Notes: a model not told the origin generated them from the letters alone. 64,000 bases of DNA from an uncultured Myxococcales bacterium (GCA_937949945.1 CALFEQ010000075.1:1-64000); one strand, 5' to 3'. Positions 42,197-51,656 are shown, counted from the stretch's first letter. Numbers and translations are program-made.

Positions 42197-43255
42197 TCAC
42201 GTCGCCGACGCCTCGGCCGGAGCGGCCTTCCGAGGCCGGTTCTCCGGCTGGCGACCGAGCCACTCGGCGAGGCGACTCATCCCCTCGGCCTTCGGCGTGC
42301 GCGGCACCCAACCGGTCGCCTGCGTGAACGCCCGGGTGTCGCTCACGTACCAGCGCTGATCGGCGCGGCGCCAATCGGCGTACGACAAACGCAGCTCCCT
42401 GCGCGCGTGGCGCGCGACGTCCTCGGACAGCTCGAGGAGGCTCACGGCGTTGTCCGGGCCGCCGCCGATGTTGAACGCGCGCCCGGCGAGCTTCTCGATC
42501 CCGGCGCGGGCCCTCTCGATCGCGTCGACGAGGTCGTCGACGTAGAGTATGTCGCGGACCTGCTTGCCGTCGCCGTAGATCGTGATGGGCTCGCCGCGCA
42601 TCGCTCGGATGAGGAAGTGCGCGACCCAGCCCTGGTCCTCGTTGCCGAACTGGCGAGGACCGTAGATGCAGGACATCCGCAAGACGACCGTACGGAGCCC
42701 GTACGTGCGCGCCCAGTCGAGGACGTACTGATCGGCGGTCCCTTTGCTGCATCCGTACGGGCTGTGGAACGAGAGCGGCCGCGACTCGGAGAGGCCGGAC
42801 TCTGCGATCGTGCGGTCGGCAGGGACCCAGCGCGAGCCTTCGAGCTTCAGGTCGAGATCCTCGAGCGCGCCGTAGACCTTGTTCGTCGACGTGAAGACGA
42901 GGCTCGGCGGCTTCGGCATCGCGCGCATGGCCTCGAGGAGCTGGAGCGTGCCGGTGGCGTTGACCTCGAAGTCGGCGATCGGATCGTCGATGCTCGTCGT
43001 CACCGCGACCTGGGCGGCGAAGTGATGGACGTGGTCGACGCCCTTCAGCGCTCCGCGCACCGCCTCGCGGTGCCGTATGTCGGCGACGATGAGCTCGAGC
43101 TTGCCGGGGTGGCTCTCCTCGAGCCATCGGATGTTCTTCTCGACGCCGGGGCGCGCGAGGTTGTCGAGTACTCGGACCTTCTCGCCGGCGGCGAGGAGGC
43201 GGTGGACGACGTTCGCGCCGATGAACCCGGCGCCTCCGGTGACGAGGACGGTCAT
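42197..43255 (-). CDS. NAD-dependent sugar epimerase (extended SDR, CDP-paratose/tyvelose-like)
   Basis: 352 residues. NAD loop VTGGAGFIGANVVHRLLAAG, STNKVYG in place of the usual SSxxVYG, catalytic Tyr167/Lys171 (HSPYGCSKGTADQYVLDWAR) and MSCIYGPRQFGNEDQGWVAH. The NKVYG and RQFGNEDQGWVAHF elements are typical of CDP-paratose 2-epimerase-like proteins. It would epimerise or rearrange an NDP-sugar. It overlaps the next epimerase by four bases and lies seven bases before the radical SAM gene. Confidence 0.88.
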   Translation of the reverse strand: MTVLVTGGAGFIGANVVHRLLAAGEKVRVLDNLARPGVEKNIRWLEESHPGKLELIVADIRHREAVRGALKGVDHVHHFAAQVAVTTSIDDPIADFEVNATGTLQLLEAMRAMPKPPSLVFTSTNKVYGALEDLDLKLEGSRWVPADRTIAESGLSESRPLSFHSPYGCSKGTADQYVLDWARTYGLRTVVLRMSCIYGPRQFGNEDQGWVAHFLIRAMRGEPITIYGDGKQVRDILYVDDLVDAIERARAGIEKLAGRAFNIGGGPDNAVSLLELSEDVARHARRELRLSYADWRRADQRWYVSDTRAFTQATGWVPRTPKAEGMSRLAEWLGRQPENRPRKAAPAEASAT

Positions 43256-44379
43256 AGCGTCAACCCCCGCGCTTCGAGCTCCTCTCTCGCTCGTGCGAAG
43301 TGATCGATCGCGACCTGTCCCTCGAGCCAGCGCGCGAGCTCTTCGAGGCCCTGCTCGAAGCGGACCTCCGGGCGATACCCGAGGACGCGCTCCGCGAGCG
43401 AGACGTCGGCGAAGCAGTGGCGCACGTCGCCCATGCGGTAGCGGCCCGTCACCTCGGGGCCGAGCCGTGGCCTTCCGACGGCGAGCGCCATCTTCTCGGC
43501 GACCTCGAGGATCGTGCGAGGCTGTCCGCTGCCGATGTTGAGCACCATGCCGGCCGCGGCGTCCGACTCGAGGGCGAGGCAGCAGGCGCGGGCGACGTCA
43601 TGCACGCTGACGAAGTCGCGCTGCTGATGGCCGTCCTCGAACACGAGCGGCCTGCTGCCGTTGAGCAGGCGCGCCGCGAAGATGGCGAGCACGCCCGTGT
43701 ACGGGTTCGAGAGCGCCTGCCGCGTCCCGTACACGTTGAAGAAGCGGAGCGCGACCGTCGGGATGTCGTACGCGCGTCCGACGAGGAGGCACATGCGCTC
43801 CTGGTCGTATTTCGAGAGCGCGTAGATCGACTCGAGCGAGACCGCCTTCGTCTCCGGCGTCGGCACGGGGACGAGGGGCCGCCCGTCGTCGCCCTTCACC
43901 TCCCACTCGCCGCGCCGGAGCTGCTCGAGCGATCGCCCGCGGGCCTCTCGCACGTTGCCCATCGCGTCGCGGTACAGGCCTTCCCCATATACGCTCATGC
44001 TCGACGCGACGACCAGGCGCTTGACCGGCTTGGCGATGAGCCGCTCGAGAAGGACGGCCGTGCCGACGTCGTTGACCGACGTGTAGTGCTCGACGTCGTA
44101 CATGCTCTGGCCGACGCCGACCGCCGCGGCGAAATGGAAGACGGCGTCGATGCCAAAGAGCGCTTGCTCCATGACCGCGGCGTTGCGCACGTCTCCGACG
44201 ACGAGCTCGACCTCCTTCGCGAGGTACTCCGGCCGGCGGGGGACCTCGCCGTGCACCTGCGGGGTGAGGTCGTCGAGAGCGCGGACCCGGTAGCCGCGCG
44301 CGAGCAGGGCGTCGGCGAGATGCGAGCCGATGAAGCCTGCTCCTCCCGTGATCAGGACATTTCGGATCGAAGATGACAT
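43252..44379 (-). CDS. NAD-dependent sugar epimerase/dehydratase, first gene of the operon
   Basis: 375 residues, extended SDR. NAD loop ITGGAGFIGSHLADALLARG, SSMSVYGEGLYR, catalytic Tyr186/Lys190 in YALSKYDQERMCLLV, and FFNVYGTRQALSNPYTGVLA. An insertion of about 35 residues between strand 5 and the catalytic Tyr (GDDGRPLVPVPTPET) sets it apart from plain GalE. Probably a UDP-glucose/glucuronate 4-epimerase-like enzyme. The start at MSSSIRNVLITG is chosen over a far longer frame whose N-terminus is not protein-like. It leads the minus-strand glycan operon. Confidence 0.85.
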   Translation of the reverse strand: MSSSIRNVLITGGAGFIGSHLADALLARGYRVRALDDLTPQVHGEVPRRPEYLAKEVELVVGDVRNAAVMEQALFGIDAVFHFAAAVGVGQSMYDVEHYTSVNDVGTAVLLERLIAKPVKRLVVASSMSVYGEGLYRDAMGNVREARGRSLEQLRRGEWEVKGDDGRPLVPVPTPETKAVSLESIYALSKYDQERMCLLVGRAYDIPTVALRFFNVYGTRQALSNPYTGVLAIFAARLLNGSRPLVFEDGHQQRDFVSVHDVARACCLALESDAAAGMVLNIGSGQPRTILEVAEKMALAVGRPRLGPEVTGRYRMGDVRHCFADVSLAERVLGYRPEVRFEQGLEELARWLEGQVAIDHFARAREELEARGLTL

Positions 44380-44890
44380 GAGTCCTCGCGCGGCGGGGAT
44401 GAGGGGATGGAGGCGTGGTCGGGCGCACGGCGGGCGTCCCACGCATGGGTGGGGCGCCGATGTCGTGCATCGCGTCGCAGGAGGGACGCCGGAGACGCCG
44501 CCGCCGGCCGAAGCGGCCGACGCGTGCTGCTGCATGCAGCTCGCGAGCTGCACCGAGGGCTCGGTACCTCGCCGAGCCGTACCGTCGTCGACGGCGCGCG
44601 GGCGTGTGCAGTCGGCATGCCCGGCGCCTGTGGAAAAGGAACTTACCTTCGCCAGACGAGCTTGCGTCGCGCTGTGAACGGGCGTGAAGGTCGTCGTGGC
44701 GGACAAGCTCGCCACGCTGCGTAGAGCTCTGTGCGGAGCCGCTCGCATTCCGGCCGCAAGCAGGCGCCGGATCGGCGCGAATCGTCCGCGCGGCTCCATC
44801 GTGCGATCCGCTCCGTCACGTGCCGGCGTGACGGAAGGACGGATCGGGCGCGTGCGATCGACGCGACGGCTCGGCTAGACTGCGCCGGAG
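44380..44890. other. 511-base intergenic region upstream of the glycan operon
   Basis: Separates the divergent operon and methyltransferase gene. No open frame has convincing codon use. It holds an 18-base perfect palindrome at 44535-44552 with an overlapping 12-base palindrome. A TAGACT hexamer 16 bases before the methyltransferase ATG may be its -10. I found no convincing promoter for the operon itself. Confidence 0.5.
44535..44552. promoter_or_regulatory. 18-base perfect palindrome upstream of the glycan operon
   Basis: TGCAGCTCGCGAGCTGCA is self-complementary over its whole length. GCTGCATGCAGC at 44529-44540 overlaps it and is palindromic too. It lies about 156 bases before the operon's first ATG. 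A dimeric regulator site is the simplest reading; it has no T-run, so it is unlikely to be a terminator. Confidence 0.4.
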
Positions 44891-45529
44891 ATGTCTCCTG
44901 CGATCCGAGGTGCGAGCGATCGCGATTATTGGGATCGCCACGCCAAGAACTACGACCGCTCGATGCTGCTGCTCGGTGGCCCGATTCCGCGGATGGCGGC
45001 GCTGGCCGCGGATGCCGTTCGTGGCCGCGGGCGCGTGCTGGAGGTCGCCGCGGGCACGGGGCTCGTCACCACGTCGCTCGCGCGCGCCGCGCAGGAGGTC
45101 GTCGCGACCGACTACTCGCATGCCATGGTCGCGGCGCTCGAATCGCGCGTGAAGGCCGAAGGGCTCGGGAACGTCCGGTGCGAGCAGGCGGACCTGTACG
45201 AGCTCCGTTTCGAGCCTCGGTCGTTCGATGCGGTGGTGGCGACGAACGTGCTCCACCTCGTGCCGGACCTCGAGTCCGCGCTCGCGGCGCTCGTACGCGT
45301 GCTGAAGCCCGGCGGGCCCCTCGTCGTGCCGACCTACTGTCATGCCGAGACGACGCTCTCGCGCGCGGTGTCCCGGCTGCTCGGCCTCACGGGCTTCCCC
45401 GGGCGTCGTCGCTTCACGGTGGAGACGCTCCGTAGCGCGGTCGAGGCGGCGAGGGTCCAGTTGACGCGGGTGGAGACGCTGCCCGGGGTCCTCCCCATCG
45501 GGTACGTCGAGGGCACCGTTCCGCCCTGA
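44891..45529 (+). CDS. SAM-dependent methyltransferase (Methyltransf_11/UbiE-like)
   Basis: 212 residues. Class I fold: YWDRHAKNYDRSMLLLGGPI, motif I VLEVAAGTGLVTTSLAR, motif II ATDYSHAMVAALESRVKAEG, then SFDAVVATNVLHLVPDLESA and VLKPGGPLVVPTYCHAE. The short length and the UbiE-like start suggest a small-molecule or phospholipid methyltransferase. It is divergent from the glycan operon, with 511 bases between, so a functional link is possible but not shown. Confidence 0.88.
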   Translation: MSPAIRGASDRDYWDRHAKNYDRSMLLLGGPIPRMAALAADAVRGRGRVLEVAAGTGLVTTSLARAAQEVVATDYSHAMVAALESRVKAEGLGNVRCEQADLYELRFEPRSFDAVVATNVLHLVPDLESALAALVRVLKPGGPLVVPTYCHAETTLSRAVSRLLGLTGFPGRRRFTVETLRSAVEAARVQLTRVETLPGVLPIGYVEGTVPP

Positions 45530-45607
45530 TCACGAGCGGATGGCCGCCGCCGGGACGGCCCCGTACGATTTCGAGCAACTTCGCCCACGGGCGGCCGATA
45601 GCCGGGC

Positions 45608-46624
45608 ATGTCCGGAATCGATGCCGTGGGACGAAGCAACAGGGCCGGCAACGCGAGCGAGCTCGTCGAGGAGAAGCGCGCATCGGTGGACCCCGCCGCC
45701 GAGCGGAGGGCCGCCGAGGCCGCAGCCGAGCGCCGACGCAACGGTTGGTTCGGAGGCACGGGAGGCGAGGCGCGCTCGTCCGTTTGCGGTCGACCCGTCC
45801 TCGCCACCGGCGCCGCCGCTGCCGGGGCGGGCAAGAGCATGGAAGCCATCGCCGGCGAGGTCCTCGGCCTGCGCGCGGAGAGGCAAGCGACGACGGACCC
45901 GCTGAAGGCACGCGCGCTCGACGAGAAGATCCACGCGCTGTCGTGCCGGTGGTGCGAGCTCGCGCGAGCGCGAGGCATGAAGCCGCCGACCGACTCGTTC
46001 GATCCGTCGCGCGCGTCGGACGCCGAGCTCGCGTCCGCGCTGCTCTGGACCGAGGTCGGGAACACCTATCCTCCGAGCGCTCTGGTCGACGGTGGCGCGC
46101 GCTTCCGGCAGGAGCTGCACCTCGCGTCGATCGTGCGATCGCCGGTCCTGCTCGACCAGGCGATCGCGAAGGGGATGAAGAACGACCCGGCGCTCCTCGG
46201 GGCCATGTACAAGGAGCTTCGTCGGCTCGGAGACGACCGGCCTTGCCTGGCGACCGACACGCTCGAGTCGTTGGCGGCGCGTCGCGCCGAAATCCTCTGG
46301 AAGCGGAAAGCCGAAGGACTCGCCGAGCAGCAGAAGCAGAAGGTGATCGGGCTCGACGGCCGAATCGGCACCCCCGAGCAGGTGGCGGCCTACGAGCTCG
46401 AGCAAGGGCTCATCGCCGCGAACCCCGGCTCCTTCCTCGGGACCATCGGCGCCGGCATCTCCGCGGCCCTCGGCGGCAGCATCGAGGACCGGAGGAAAGC
46501 CGGCCAGGCGGGCAACGCCGCCGACGGTCTCGTCGGCTTCCTGCAGCCGCCGCTCGATCCGGAGAAGGCGCCGCCGCCGATTCACCTGAACCCGCGCCCG
46601 CGGACGGAGATCCACGCCCGATGA
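45608..46624 (+). CDS. Hypothetical helical protein
   Basis: 338 residues, unrecognised. It is Ala/Arg/Glu-rich: an N-terminal charged helix (ERRAAEAAAERRRNGWFGG), a small-residue segment (ATGAAAAGAGKSMEAIAG), a helical centre with a Cys-x-x-Cys-like LSCRWCELARARGM, and a Pro-rich tail. No signal peptide and no enzymatic motif. The next gene starts within its stop codon (ATGA), so the two are translationally coupled and probably interact. Confidence 0.6.
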   Translation: MSGIDAVGRSNRAGNASELVEEKRASVDPAAERRAAEAAAERRRNGWFGGTGGEARSSVCGRPVLATGAAAAGAGKSMEAIAGEVLGLRAERQATTDPLKARALDEKIHALSCRWCELARARGMKPPTDSFDPSRASDAELASALLWTEVGNTYPPSALVDGGARFRQELHLASIVRSPVLLDQAIAKGMKNDPALLGAMYKELRRLGDDRPCLATDTLESLAARRAEILWKRKAEGLAEQQKQKVIGLDGRIGTPEQVAAYELEQGLIAANPGSFLGTIGAGISAALGGSIEDRRKAGQAGNAADGLVGFLQPPLDPEKAPPPIHLNPRPRTEIHAR

Positions 46625-47064
46625 CCACGCTCATGAAGACGCAGCCGATCGATCCCCATCTTCGTACCGAGGACCTCCACGAGGCGACGCCCCGCCTGGG
46701 CGCCTACCGCGTCAGCGGCGACCTCGAGGTCCGATGCAAGGAGCTCGAGCAGGAGCTGATGGAGCTCCGCGCCCAGTACCGTGAAGCCGACCTCGCGCGC
46801 TGGCGCGCGCTGAGGAGCGCCCGCGAGTACAAAGCGCGCGTACAGGCGAAGATGGTCGTGTCGTCGGCGGGGCTCGGCGCCGCGATCGCCAGCGTGGTGG
46901 CGCTGGCGCTCTACCTGTTCGGCGTCGTCACCATCCCGTGGTGCCTGCTGGCGATCGTCGCCTCCGGACCCCTCGTCCGTGTCGTCCAGGACGTGCGGAA
47001 GGCCGGCATCGACGACAACTTCCCGGACGCGCCGCCGCCGCGGATGATCTACGGAGGAAGGTGA
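46621..47064 (+). CDS. Small coiled-coil membrane protein
   Basis: 147 residues. A coiled coil (DLEVRCKELEQELMELRAQY, about residues 32-70) precedes two adjacent membrane helices (SSAGLGAAIASVVALALYLF and VVTIPWCLLAIVASGPLVRV) and a short Pro-rich cytoplasmic tail. Partner of the preceding hypothetical gene, with which it overlaps by four bases. The layout suggests a membrane tether whose coiled coil binds that protein. Function unknown. Confidence 0.65.
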   Translation: MTTLMKTQPIDPHLRTEDLHEATPRLGAYRVSGDLEVRCKELEQELMELRAQYREADLARWRALRSAREYKARVQAKMVVSSAGLGAAIASVVALALYLFGVVTIPWCLLAIVASGPLVRVVQDVRKAGIDDNFPDAPPPRMIYGGR

Positions 47065-47085
47065 TCTCGTCGTCGGCGTGAGCCG

Positions 47086-48870
47086 TCACGCCGCGACGAG
47101 GCCCCGCGTCTGCCGGGCGACGAGCTGGGCGTAGAGACCGCGTGCGCGGAGGAGCTCGTCGTGGGAGCCGATCTCGACGATCTCGCCGCGCTGCATGACG
47201 ACGATGCGGTCGGCCTCCGTCACCGTGGAGAGGCGGTGGGCGATGATGAACGTCGTGCGGCCCGCGCGGAGGCGCTGGAGGGCTTCGCGGACGGCGTCTT
47301 CGCTCTCGGCGTCGAGGGCGCTCGTCGCCTCGTCGAGGATGAGGATGGGAGCGTCCTTGAGCAGCGCGCGCGCGATGGCGATGCGCTGGCGCTCGCCGCC
47401 GGAGAGCTTGGCGCCGCGCTCGCCCACGCGCGTGTCGTAGCCGTGCTCGAGCGCCATGATGAAGTCGTGCGCGTTCGCGGCGCGCGCGGCGGCTTCGACC
47501 TCGCGCTGCGAGGCGCCGGGGCGGCCGAAGAGGATGTTGTCGCGTACGGTGTCGTCGAACAGGACGCCGTCCTGGAGCACGACGCCGATGCGCTTGCGCA
47601 GTGAGCGCTGCTTGAAGGTACGGATGTCCTGCCCGTCGATGAGGATGCGTCCGCTCGTCGGATCGTAGAGGCGCTGGAGGAGGGCGAGCAGCGTGCTCTT
47701 GCCGGCGCCGCTCGGTCCCACGAGCGCGATCGTCTCGCCCTGGCGCACGTGGAGATCGATGTCGCGGAGGATCGGCTTGCCCTCCCGATAGGCGAAGCTG
47801 ACGCGCTCGAACGTCACCGTGCCGTGCACGCGGGAGAGCTCGCGCGCGTCCTCGGCGTCGGGGAGGCCATCGCGCGCGTGGAGGATGTCCGTCACGACCT
47901 CGGCGGAGACGGTCCCTTTCCGGATCGTCTGGTACATGCCCGTGAGCGCCTGCACGGGCTGGAAGACGCCGCCGACGTAGCCGAGGAAGGCGACGAGCGT
48001 GCCGAGCGTGATCTCGTTCCGGACGACGAGGAGCGCGCCGGCACCGATCGCGACCACGCGCGCGAGGCCCATCACGGCGTTCTTCGCGAGCGTCGTGCGC
48101 GCGTCCGTCGCGACGCCGCGGAGGACGCGTTCGTTGGCCTCGCGGACGCCGTGGAGGAAGCGGCTCTTCTCGTCGTCCTCCTTCACGAAGCTCTTCACGA
48201 CGGCGATGCCGCTCAAGACCTCGTTGAGCCTCGCGAACAGGCGCGTCCACCTCCCCATGAGCTCGCGCTCGCGCTCCATCTGCTCCTTCGACGCGCGCGC
48301 GCCGAGGATGGCCGGGAGCGGGGCGAAGACGGCGACGACGACGGCGAGGCGCCAGTCGAGGTGGAACATGAGCGCCGCCGACGAGACCAGATAGACGAGC
48401 GCCGGGACGAGGTGGAAGGCGACGTCCGTGAACGCCGTCATCACGCCGGTGATGCCGCGCTCCACCCGCGTCATCACGGCGCCGACGCTCTCGCCGCGGT
48501 GGTGCGAGAGCGGCAGCGTGTGCAGTCGGTCGATGGTCGCCTCGAGCAGGTCGAAGTTGGCGGCGAGGCGGACGCGCCAAAGGGAGTGATCGAGCAGCGC
48601 CGCGAGCGCCTCGCGTGCCAGGAGCGCCGCCGCGAGCCCCAAGAGCGGCACGGCGATCACGAGCAGGGAGGAGCCAGGGGCGCCGGCGACCGCGTCGAAG
48701 ATCCGCTTGTAGAGGAGCGGCTCGCATGCGGAGAGGAGCGCCGTCGCGAAGGCGATCGCGAGGGCGCACGCGAGGCGGTGCCGGTGAGGCCCGAAGAACG
48801 ATGCGATGACGGCGATGGGCAACGGCGAGCGACGAACGCGTTGCAAGGCGCGGGGACTTTGCCACCGCAT
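47086..48870 (-). CDS. ABC exporter half-transporter (MsbA/lipid A exporter-like)
   Basis: 594 residues: a six-helix transmembrane domain then a nucleotide-binding domain. Walker A GPSGAGKSTLLALLQR, Q-loop region GVVLQDGVLFDD, signature LSGGERQRIAIARALLKDAP, Walker B ILILDEATSALD and the H-loop IIAHRLSTV are all intact. Such half-transporters dimerise and export lipids, peptides or drugs. It stands alone, divergent from a small Cys-rich lipoprotein gene. The start at MRWQSPRALQ is preferred because the longer frame upstream runs antisense through that gene. Confidence 0.92.
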   Translation of the reverse strand: MRWQSPRALQRVRRSPLPIAVIASFFGPHRHRLACALAIAFATALLSACEPLLYKRIFDAVAGAPGSSLLVIAVPLLGLAAALLAREALAALLDHSLWRVRLAANFDLLEATIDRLHTLPLSHHRGESVGAVMTRVERGITGVMTAFTDVAFHLVPALVYLVSSAALMFHLDWRLAVVVAVFAPLPAILGARASKEQMERERELMGRWTRLFARLNEVLSGIAVVKSFVKEDDEKSRFLHGVREANERVLRGVATDARTTLAKNAVMGLARVVAIGAGALLVVRNEITLGTLVAFLGYVGGVFQPVQALTGMYQTIRKGTVSAEVVTDILHARDGLPDAEDARELSRVHGTVTFERVSFAYREGKPILRDIDLHVRQGETIALVGPSGAGKSTLLALLQRLYDPTSGRILIDGQDIRTFKQRSLRKRIGVVLQDGVLFDDTVRDNILFGRPGASQREVEAAARAANAHDFIMALEHGYDTRVGERGAKLSGGERQRIAIARALLKDAPILILDEATSALDAESEDAVREALQRLRAGRTTFIIAHRLSTVTEADRIVVMQRGEIVEIGSHDELLRARGLYAQLVARQTRGLVAA

Positions 48871-48987
48871 CGCGCGATCGTCGTGTCCTTCTTGCGGCGG
48901 AGCTGGACGCGGGCGACGGGTCGTGAGGGCGCTCGCGCTGCACGCGCGGAGAGCGCGTGCGGTCGAGCTCGCGTGTAACATCGAAGG

Positions 48988-49305
48988 ATGCTTCGCCGCG
49001 TGCTCGTAGCGATGGTCGTGCTCGGCATGACGGTCGTGTCCTGCCGTCAGGAGCAGGTGAACGGTCCGTGCGGCGGGCTCCTCGACGGCGTGTGCTCGAG
49101 CTCGATGATGTGCGTGACCGTGGGCGGGACGACGGACAAGGTGAGGAGCATCTGCGTGAAGCGCTGTGAGGCGTCGACCCTCGATTGCCCCCCGCCCGGC
49201 TGCTGCCCGTCGGGGTCGTCGTGCTGCCCGGTCGATCTCGTCTCGAAGCGCGTCGCGACGTCCGACCAGAGCGGGATCGACTGGTTCTGCATCCCCGACG
49301 CGTAG
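48988..49305 (+). CDS. Small Cys-rich lipoprotein
   Basis: 105 residues. Lipobox MTVVSC after a short hydrophobic signal. The mature part holds eleven cysteines besides the lipid-bearing one, arranged as PCGGLLDGVCSSSMMC, CVKRC, CPPPGCCPSGSSCCP and a final FC. Probably a disulfide-rich, toxin- or inhibitor-like domain on the outer membrane. Similar Cys-rich lipoproteins recur in myxobacteria. Function unknown. Confidence 0.75.
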   Translation: MLRRVLVAMVVLGMTVVSCRQEQVNGPCGGLLDGVCSSSMMCVTVGGTTDKVRSICVKRCEASTLDCPPPGCCPSGSSCCPVDLVSKRVATSDQSGIDWFCIPDA

Positions 49306-49412
49306 AGCGCCGAGAAGCCTCGCGCCGGCGCGGCGCTGATCGCGCGGTCTTGCCACGACTTTTCCGTGCTGGTTGACGCCCTGCCGCGAGGAGACGACGC
49401 TGGCACGGCCCC

Positions 49413-50630
49413 ATGCCTCGCAACGTCGTCTTCGTAGCGCCCTTTCCGACCGACCCCACGCTGCGCTTCCTCCGTGCCGTCTCGAAGCTCGACGACGTGC
49501 GCTTGCTCGGCGTCGTCCACACGCCGCCCTCGGGGGACGACGCGCGCCTGTTCCACGATTACGTGCGGGTCACGCAGCCGCTCGAGGTGCAGGACACGAT
49601 CGACGGCGTCGAGGTCCTGCGGCGGCGTCACGGCGAGCCCTACCGCATCATCGGCATCCTCGAGGCGATGATGGTGCAGCTCGCGCAAGCCCGCGAGCAC
49701 TTCGGCGTGAAGGGGACGCCGGTGAAGACGGCGACGCTCTTCCGCGACAAGTCGATGATGAAGGACGCCCTCCGCGCGGCGGGGCTGCCGGTGGCGCGTC
49801 ACAAGCTGATCGAGTCCGAGGCGGACGCGCGCGCGTTCGCGGAGGAGGTCGGCTTCCCGATCGTCCTCAAGCCGCCGGCGGGGATGGGCGCGCGCTCGAC
49901 GTTCCGCGTGAGCTCCACGAGCGAGCTCGCCGACGCGCTCGCCGGGATGCGCATCGGGCCCGGCTCGCCGGTGCTCGCCGAGGAGATGCTGCAGGGGAAG
50001 GAGCACACGCTCGAGACGATCACCATCGGCGGGGTGCCACGCACGTTCTCCTTCGCGCGCTACTACCCCGGCTGCCTCGAGGTGCTCGAGAACCCGTGGA
50101 TCCAGTGGGCGTGCATCCTCCCGCGCGAGCTCGACACGCCGCTCTACGCGAAGGCCAAGGAGCTCGGCATCGCGGCCATCCGCGCGCTCGGCCTCGAGGA
50201 CGGGATGACGCACATGGAGTGGTACGAGAAGCCCGACGGCTCGATCGTGATCGGCGAGATCGCGCAGCGTCCGCCGGGGCCGCAGCTCTGTCACATGACG
50301 GGCGTCGTCCACGACATCGACATCTATCGCGCGTGGGCGCGCGCCGTGGTCGACGGCGAGCTCGACGCTCCGTGGGAGCGCAAGTACGCCGCGGGCACGG
50401 CGTTCATCCGCGGCATGGGGCGCGGCCGCGTCGCCGCGATCACCGGCGTGCGCGAGACGCACGCGGCGGTCGCGCCGTGGCTCGTCGAAGCGAAGCTCCC
50501 GGACATCGGCGCGCCCAAGGGCGCGAGCTACGAGGGCGACGGCTACGTCATGGTCCGTCACGAGAGCACCGAGAAGGTCAAGGAGCTCATCAAGACGATC
50601 GTCGAGACGATCAAGATCCACTACGCGTGA
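49413..50630 (+). CDS. ATP-grasp enzyme of unknown specificity
   Basis: 405 residues. N-terminal pre-ATP domain (VVFVAPFPTDPTLRFLRAVS), then an ATP-grasp fold: FRDKSMMKDALRAAGLPVAR, FPIVLKPPAGMGARSTFRVS (ATP-binding Lys), and the metal-binding end HMEWYEKPDGSIVIGEIAQR. It matches the carbamoyl-phosphate-synthetase-like ATP-grasp group, which join acids to amines or amino acids by acyl phosphates. No partner gene indicates the substrate; the VanW gene follows 57 bases downstream on the same strand. Confidence 0.85.
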   Translation: MPRNVVFVAPFPTDPTLRFLRAVSKLDDVRLLGVVHTPPSGDDARLFHDYVRVTQPLEVQDTIDGVEVLRRRHGEPYRIIGILEAMMVQLAQAREHFGVKGTPVKTATLFRDKSMMKDALRAAGLPVARHKLIESEADARAFAEEVGFPIVLKPPAGMGARSTFRVSSTSELADALAGMRIGPGSPVLAEEMLQGKEHTLETITIGGVPRTFSFARYYPGCLEVLENPWIQWACILPRELDTPLYAKAKELGIAAIRALGLEDGMTHMEWYEKPDGSIVIGEIAQRPPGPQLCHMTGVVHDIDIYRAWARAVVDGELDAPWERKYAAGTAFIRGMGRGRVAAITGVRETHAAVAPWLVEAKLPDIGAPKGASYEGDGYVMVRHESTEKVKELIKTIVETIKIHYA

Positions 50631-50687
50631 GCGCGACGCGTGGGCACCGCCTCGCGCGGGCCGCGCCGATGTGCAAGACATAGAGGC

Positions 50688-51656
50688 ATGCACCTCTCCC
50701 GACGCCAGGCTCTCGCGGGCGTGCTCGCCGGGGTCGTCTTCGTGCCGAGTTTCGCTCGGGCGGAGAACGGCGCGCCGGCGCGGGTGGTGCTCGGTCGGTT
50801 CACGACGACGTATCCGTTCGACAAAGAGCACAAAGCGCGCGCCTTCAACGTCGAGCTCGCGGCGGGCGCGATCGACGGCGTGGTGATCCCTGGGGGCGGC
50901 GTCTTCTCGTTCAACGAGGCCGTCGGCGAGCGCACCGCGGCGTTCGGCTACGAGAAGGCGGTCGTGATCCGCGACGGGATGATCGCCGAGGGCTCGGGCG
51001 GCGGTGCGTGCCAGGTGGCCTCGACGCTCCACGCAGCGGCGCTGCTCGCCGGGCTCGAGATCGTGCGTCGCGCGGCGCATTCGCGTCCGAGCGCGTACAT
51101 CCGGATGGGCCTCGACGCGACCGTGTCGCTCGGCGGCCCCGGCCCCGAGATCGACCTCCGGATCAAGAACCCGACGCCCAGGCCGGTGACGATCCACGCC
51201 CGCGCCGGCCGTGGCTCGCTCGAGGTCTGGATCGACGCCCCTTCGGGCGAGCGTCCCAGCGTCACGGTGACGAGCGAGATCGTCGAGCGGATCCCGTTCG
51301 AGCGCGTGGTCCAGCGGGACAAGCGCGCCCGAGACGGCGTCGTGGTCGTGAAGGCGTTCGGGATCCCCGGCTACCGCGTGCGCCGTACGCGCGAGGTCCG
51401 GAGCGCCGACGGAACCGTTCGGCGCGACGTACGCATCGACGTGTACTCGCCGGTGACCGAGATCGTGCAGGTCTCGCCCGCGTTCGACGAAGCGCGCGTG
51501 CCCGAACGGCTCGCGCTGCTGGACTCCGACGAAGCACGCGGAAAGCCGAGCTCGCCGGACGACCCGCTCGTCGTCGTCGAGCCGTCCGCCGTCCGCCCGG
51601 TGCTCGTGCAGCTCCGGCCGTCGAAGGTGGTGACGATCGACAACGGCGCGCGCTGA
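50688..51656 (+). CDS. VanW-family protein with Tat signal and G5-like end
   Basis: 322 residues. A twin-arginine signal (LSRRQALAG followed by a hydrophobic stretch) exports it folded. The VanW domain is clear: FNVELAAGAIDGVVIPGGGV, FSFNEAVGERTAAFGYEKAV, GSGGGACQVASTLHAAALLA, HSRPSAYIRMGLDATVSLGG, typical of the family that accompanies peptidoglycan enzymes. The later part has a G5-like beta module (VERIPFERVVQRDKRARDGV). Function unknown but likely periplasmic and cell-wall linked. The ATG at MHLSRRQ fits the Tat signal. Confidence 0.88.
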   Translation: MHLSRRQALAGVLAGVVFVPSFARAENGAPARVVLGRFTTTYPFDKEHKARAFNVELAAGAIDGVVIPGGGVFSFNEAVGERTAAFGYEKAVVIRDGMIAEGSGGGACQVASTLHAAALLAGLEIVRRAAHSRPSAYIRMGLDATVSLGGPGPEIDLRIKNPTPRPVTIHARAGRGSLEVWIDAPSGERPSVTVTSEIVERIPFERVVQRDKRARDGVVVVKAFGIPGYRVRRTREVRSADGTVRRDVRIDVYSPVTEIVQVSPAFDEARVPERLALLDSDEARGKPSSPDDPLVVVEPSAVRPVLVQLRPSKVVTIDNGAR

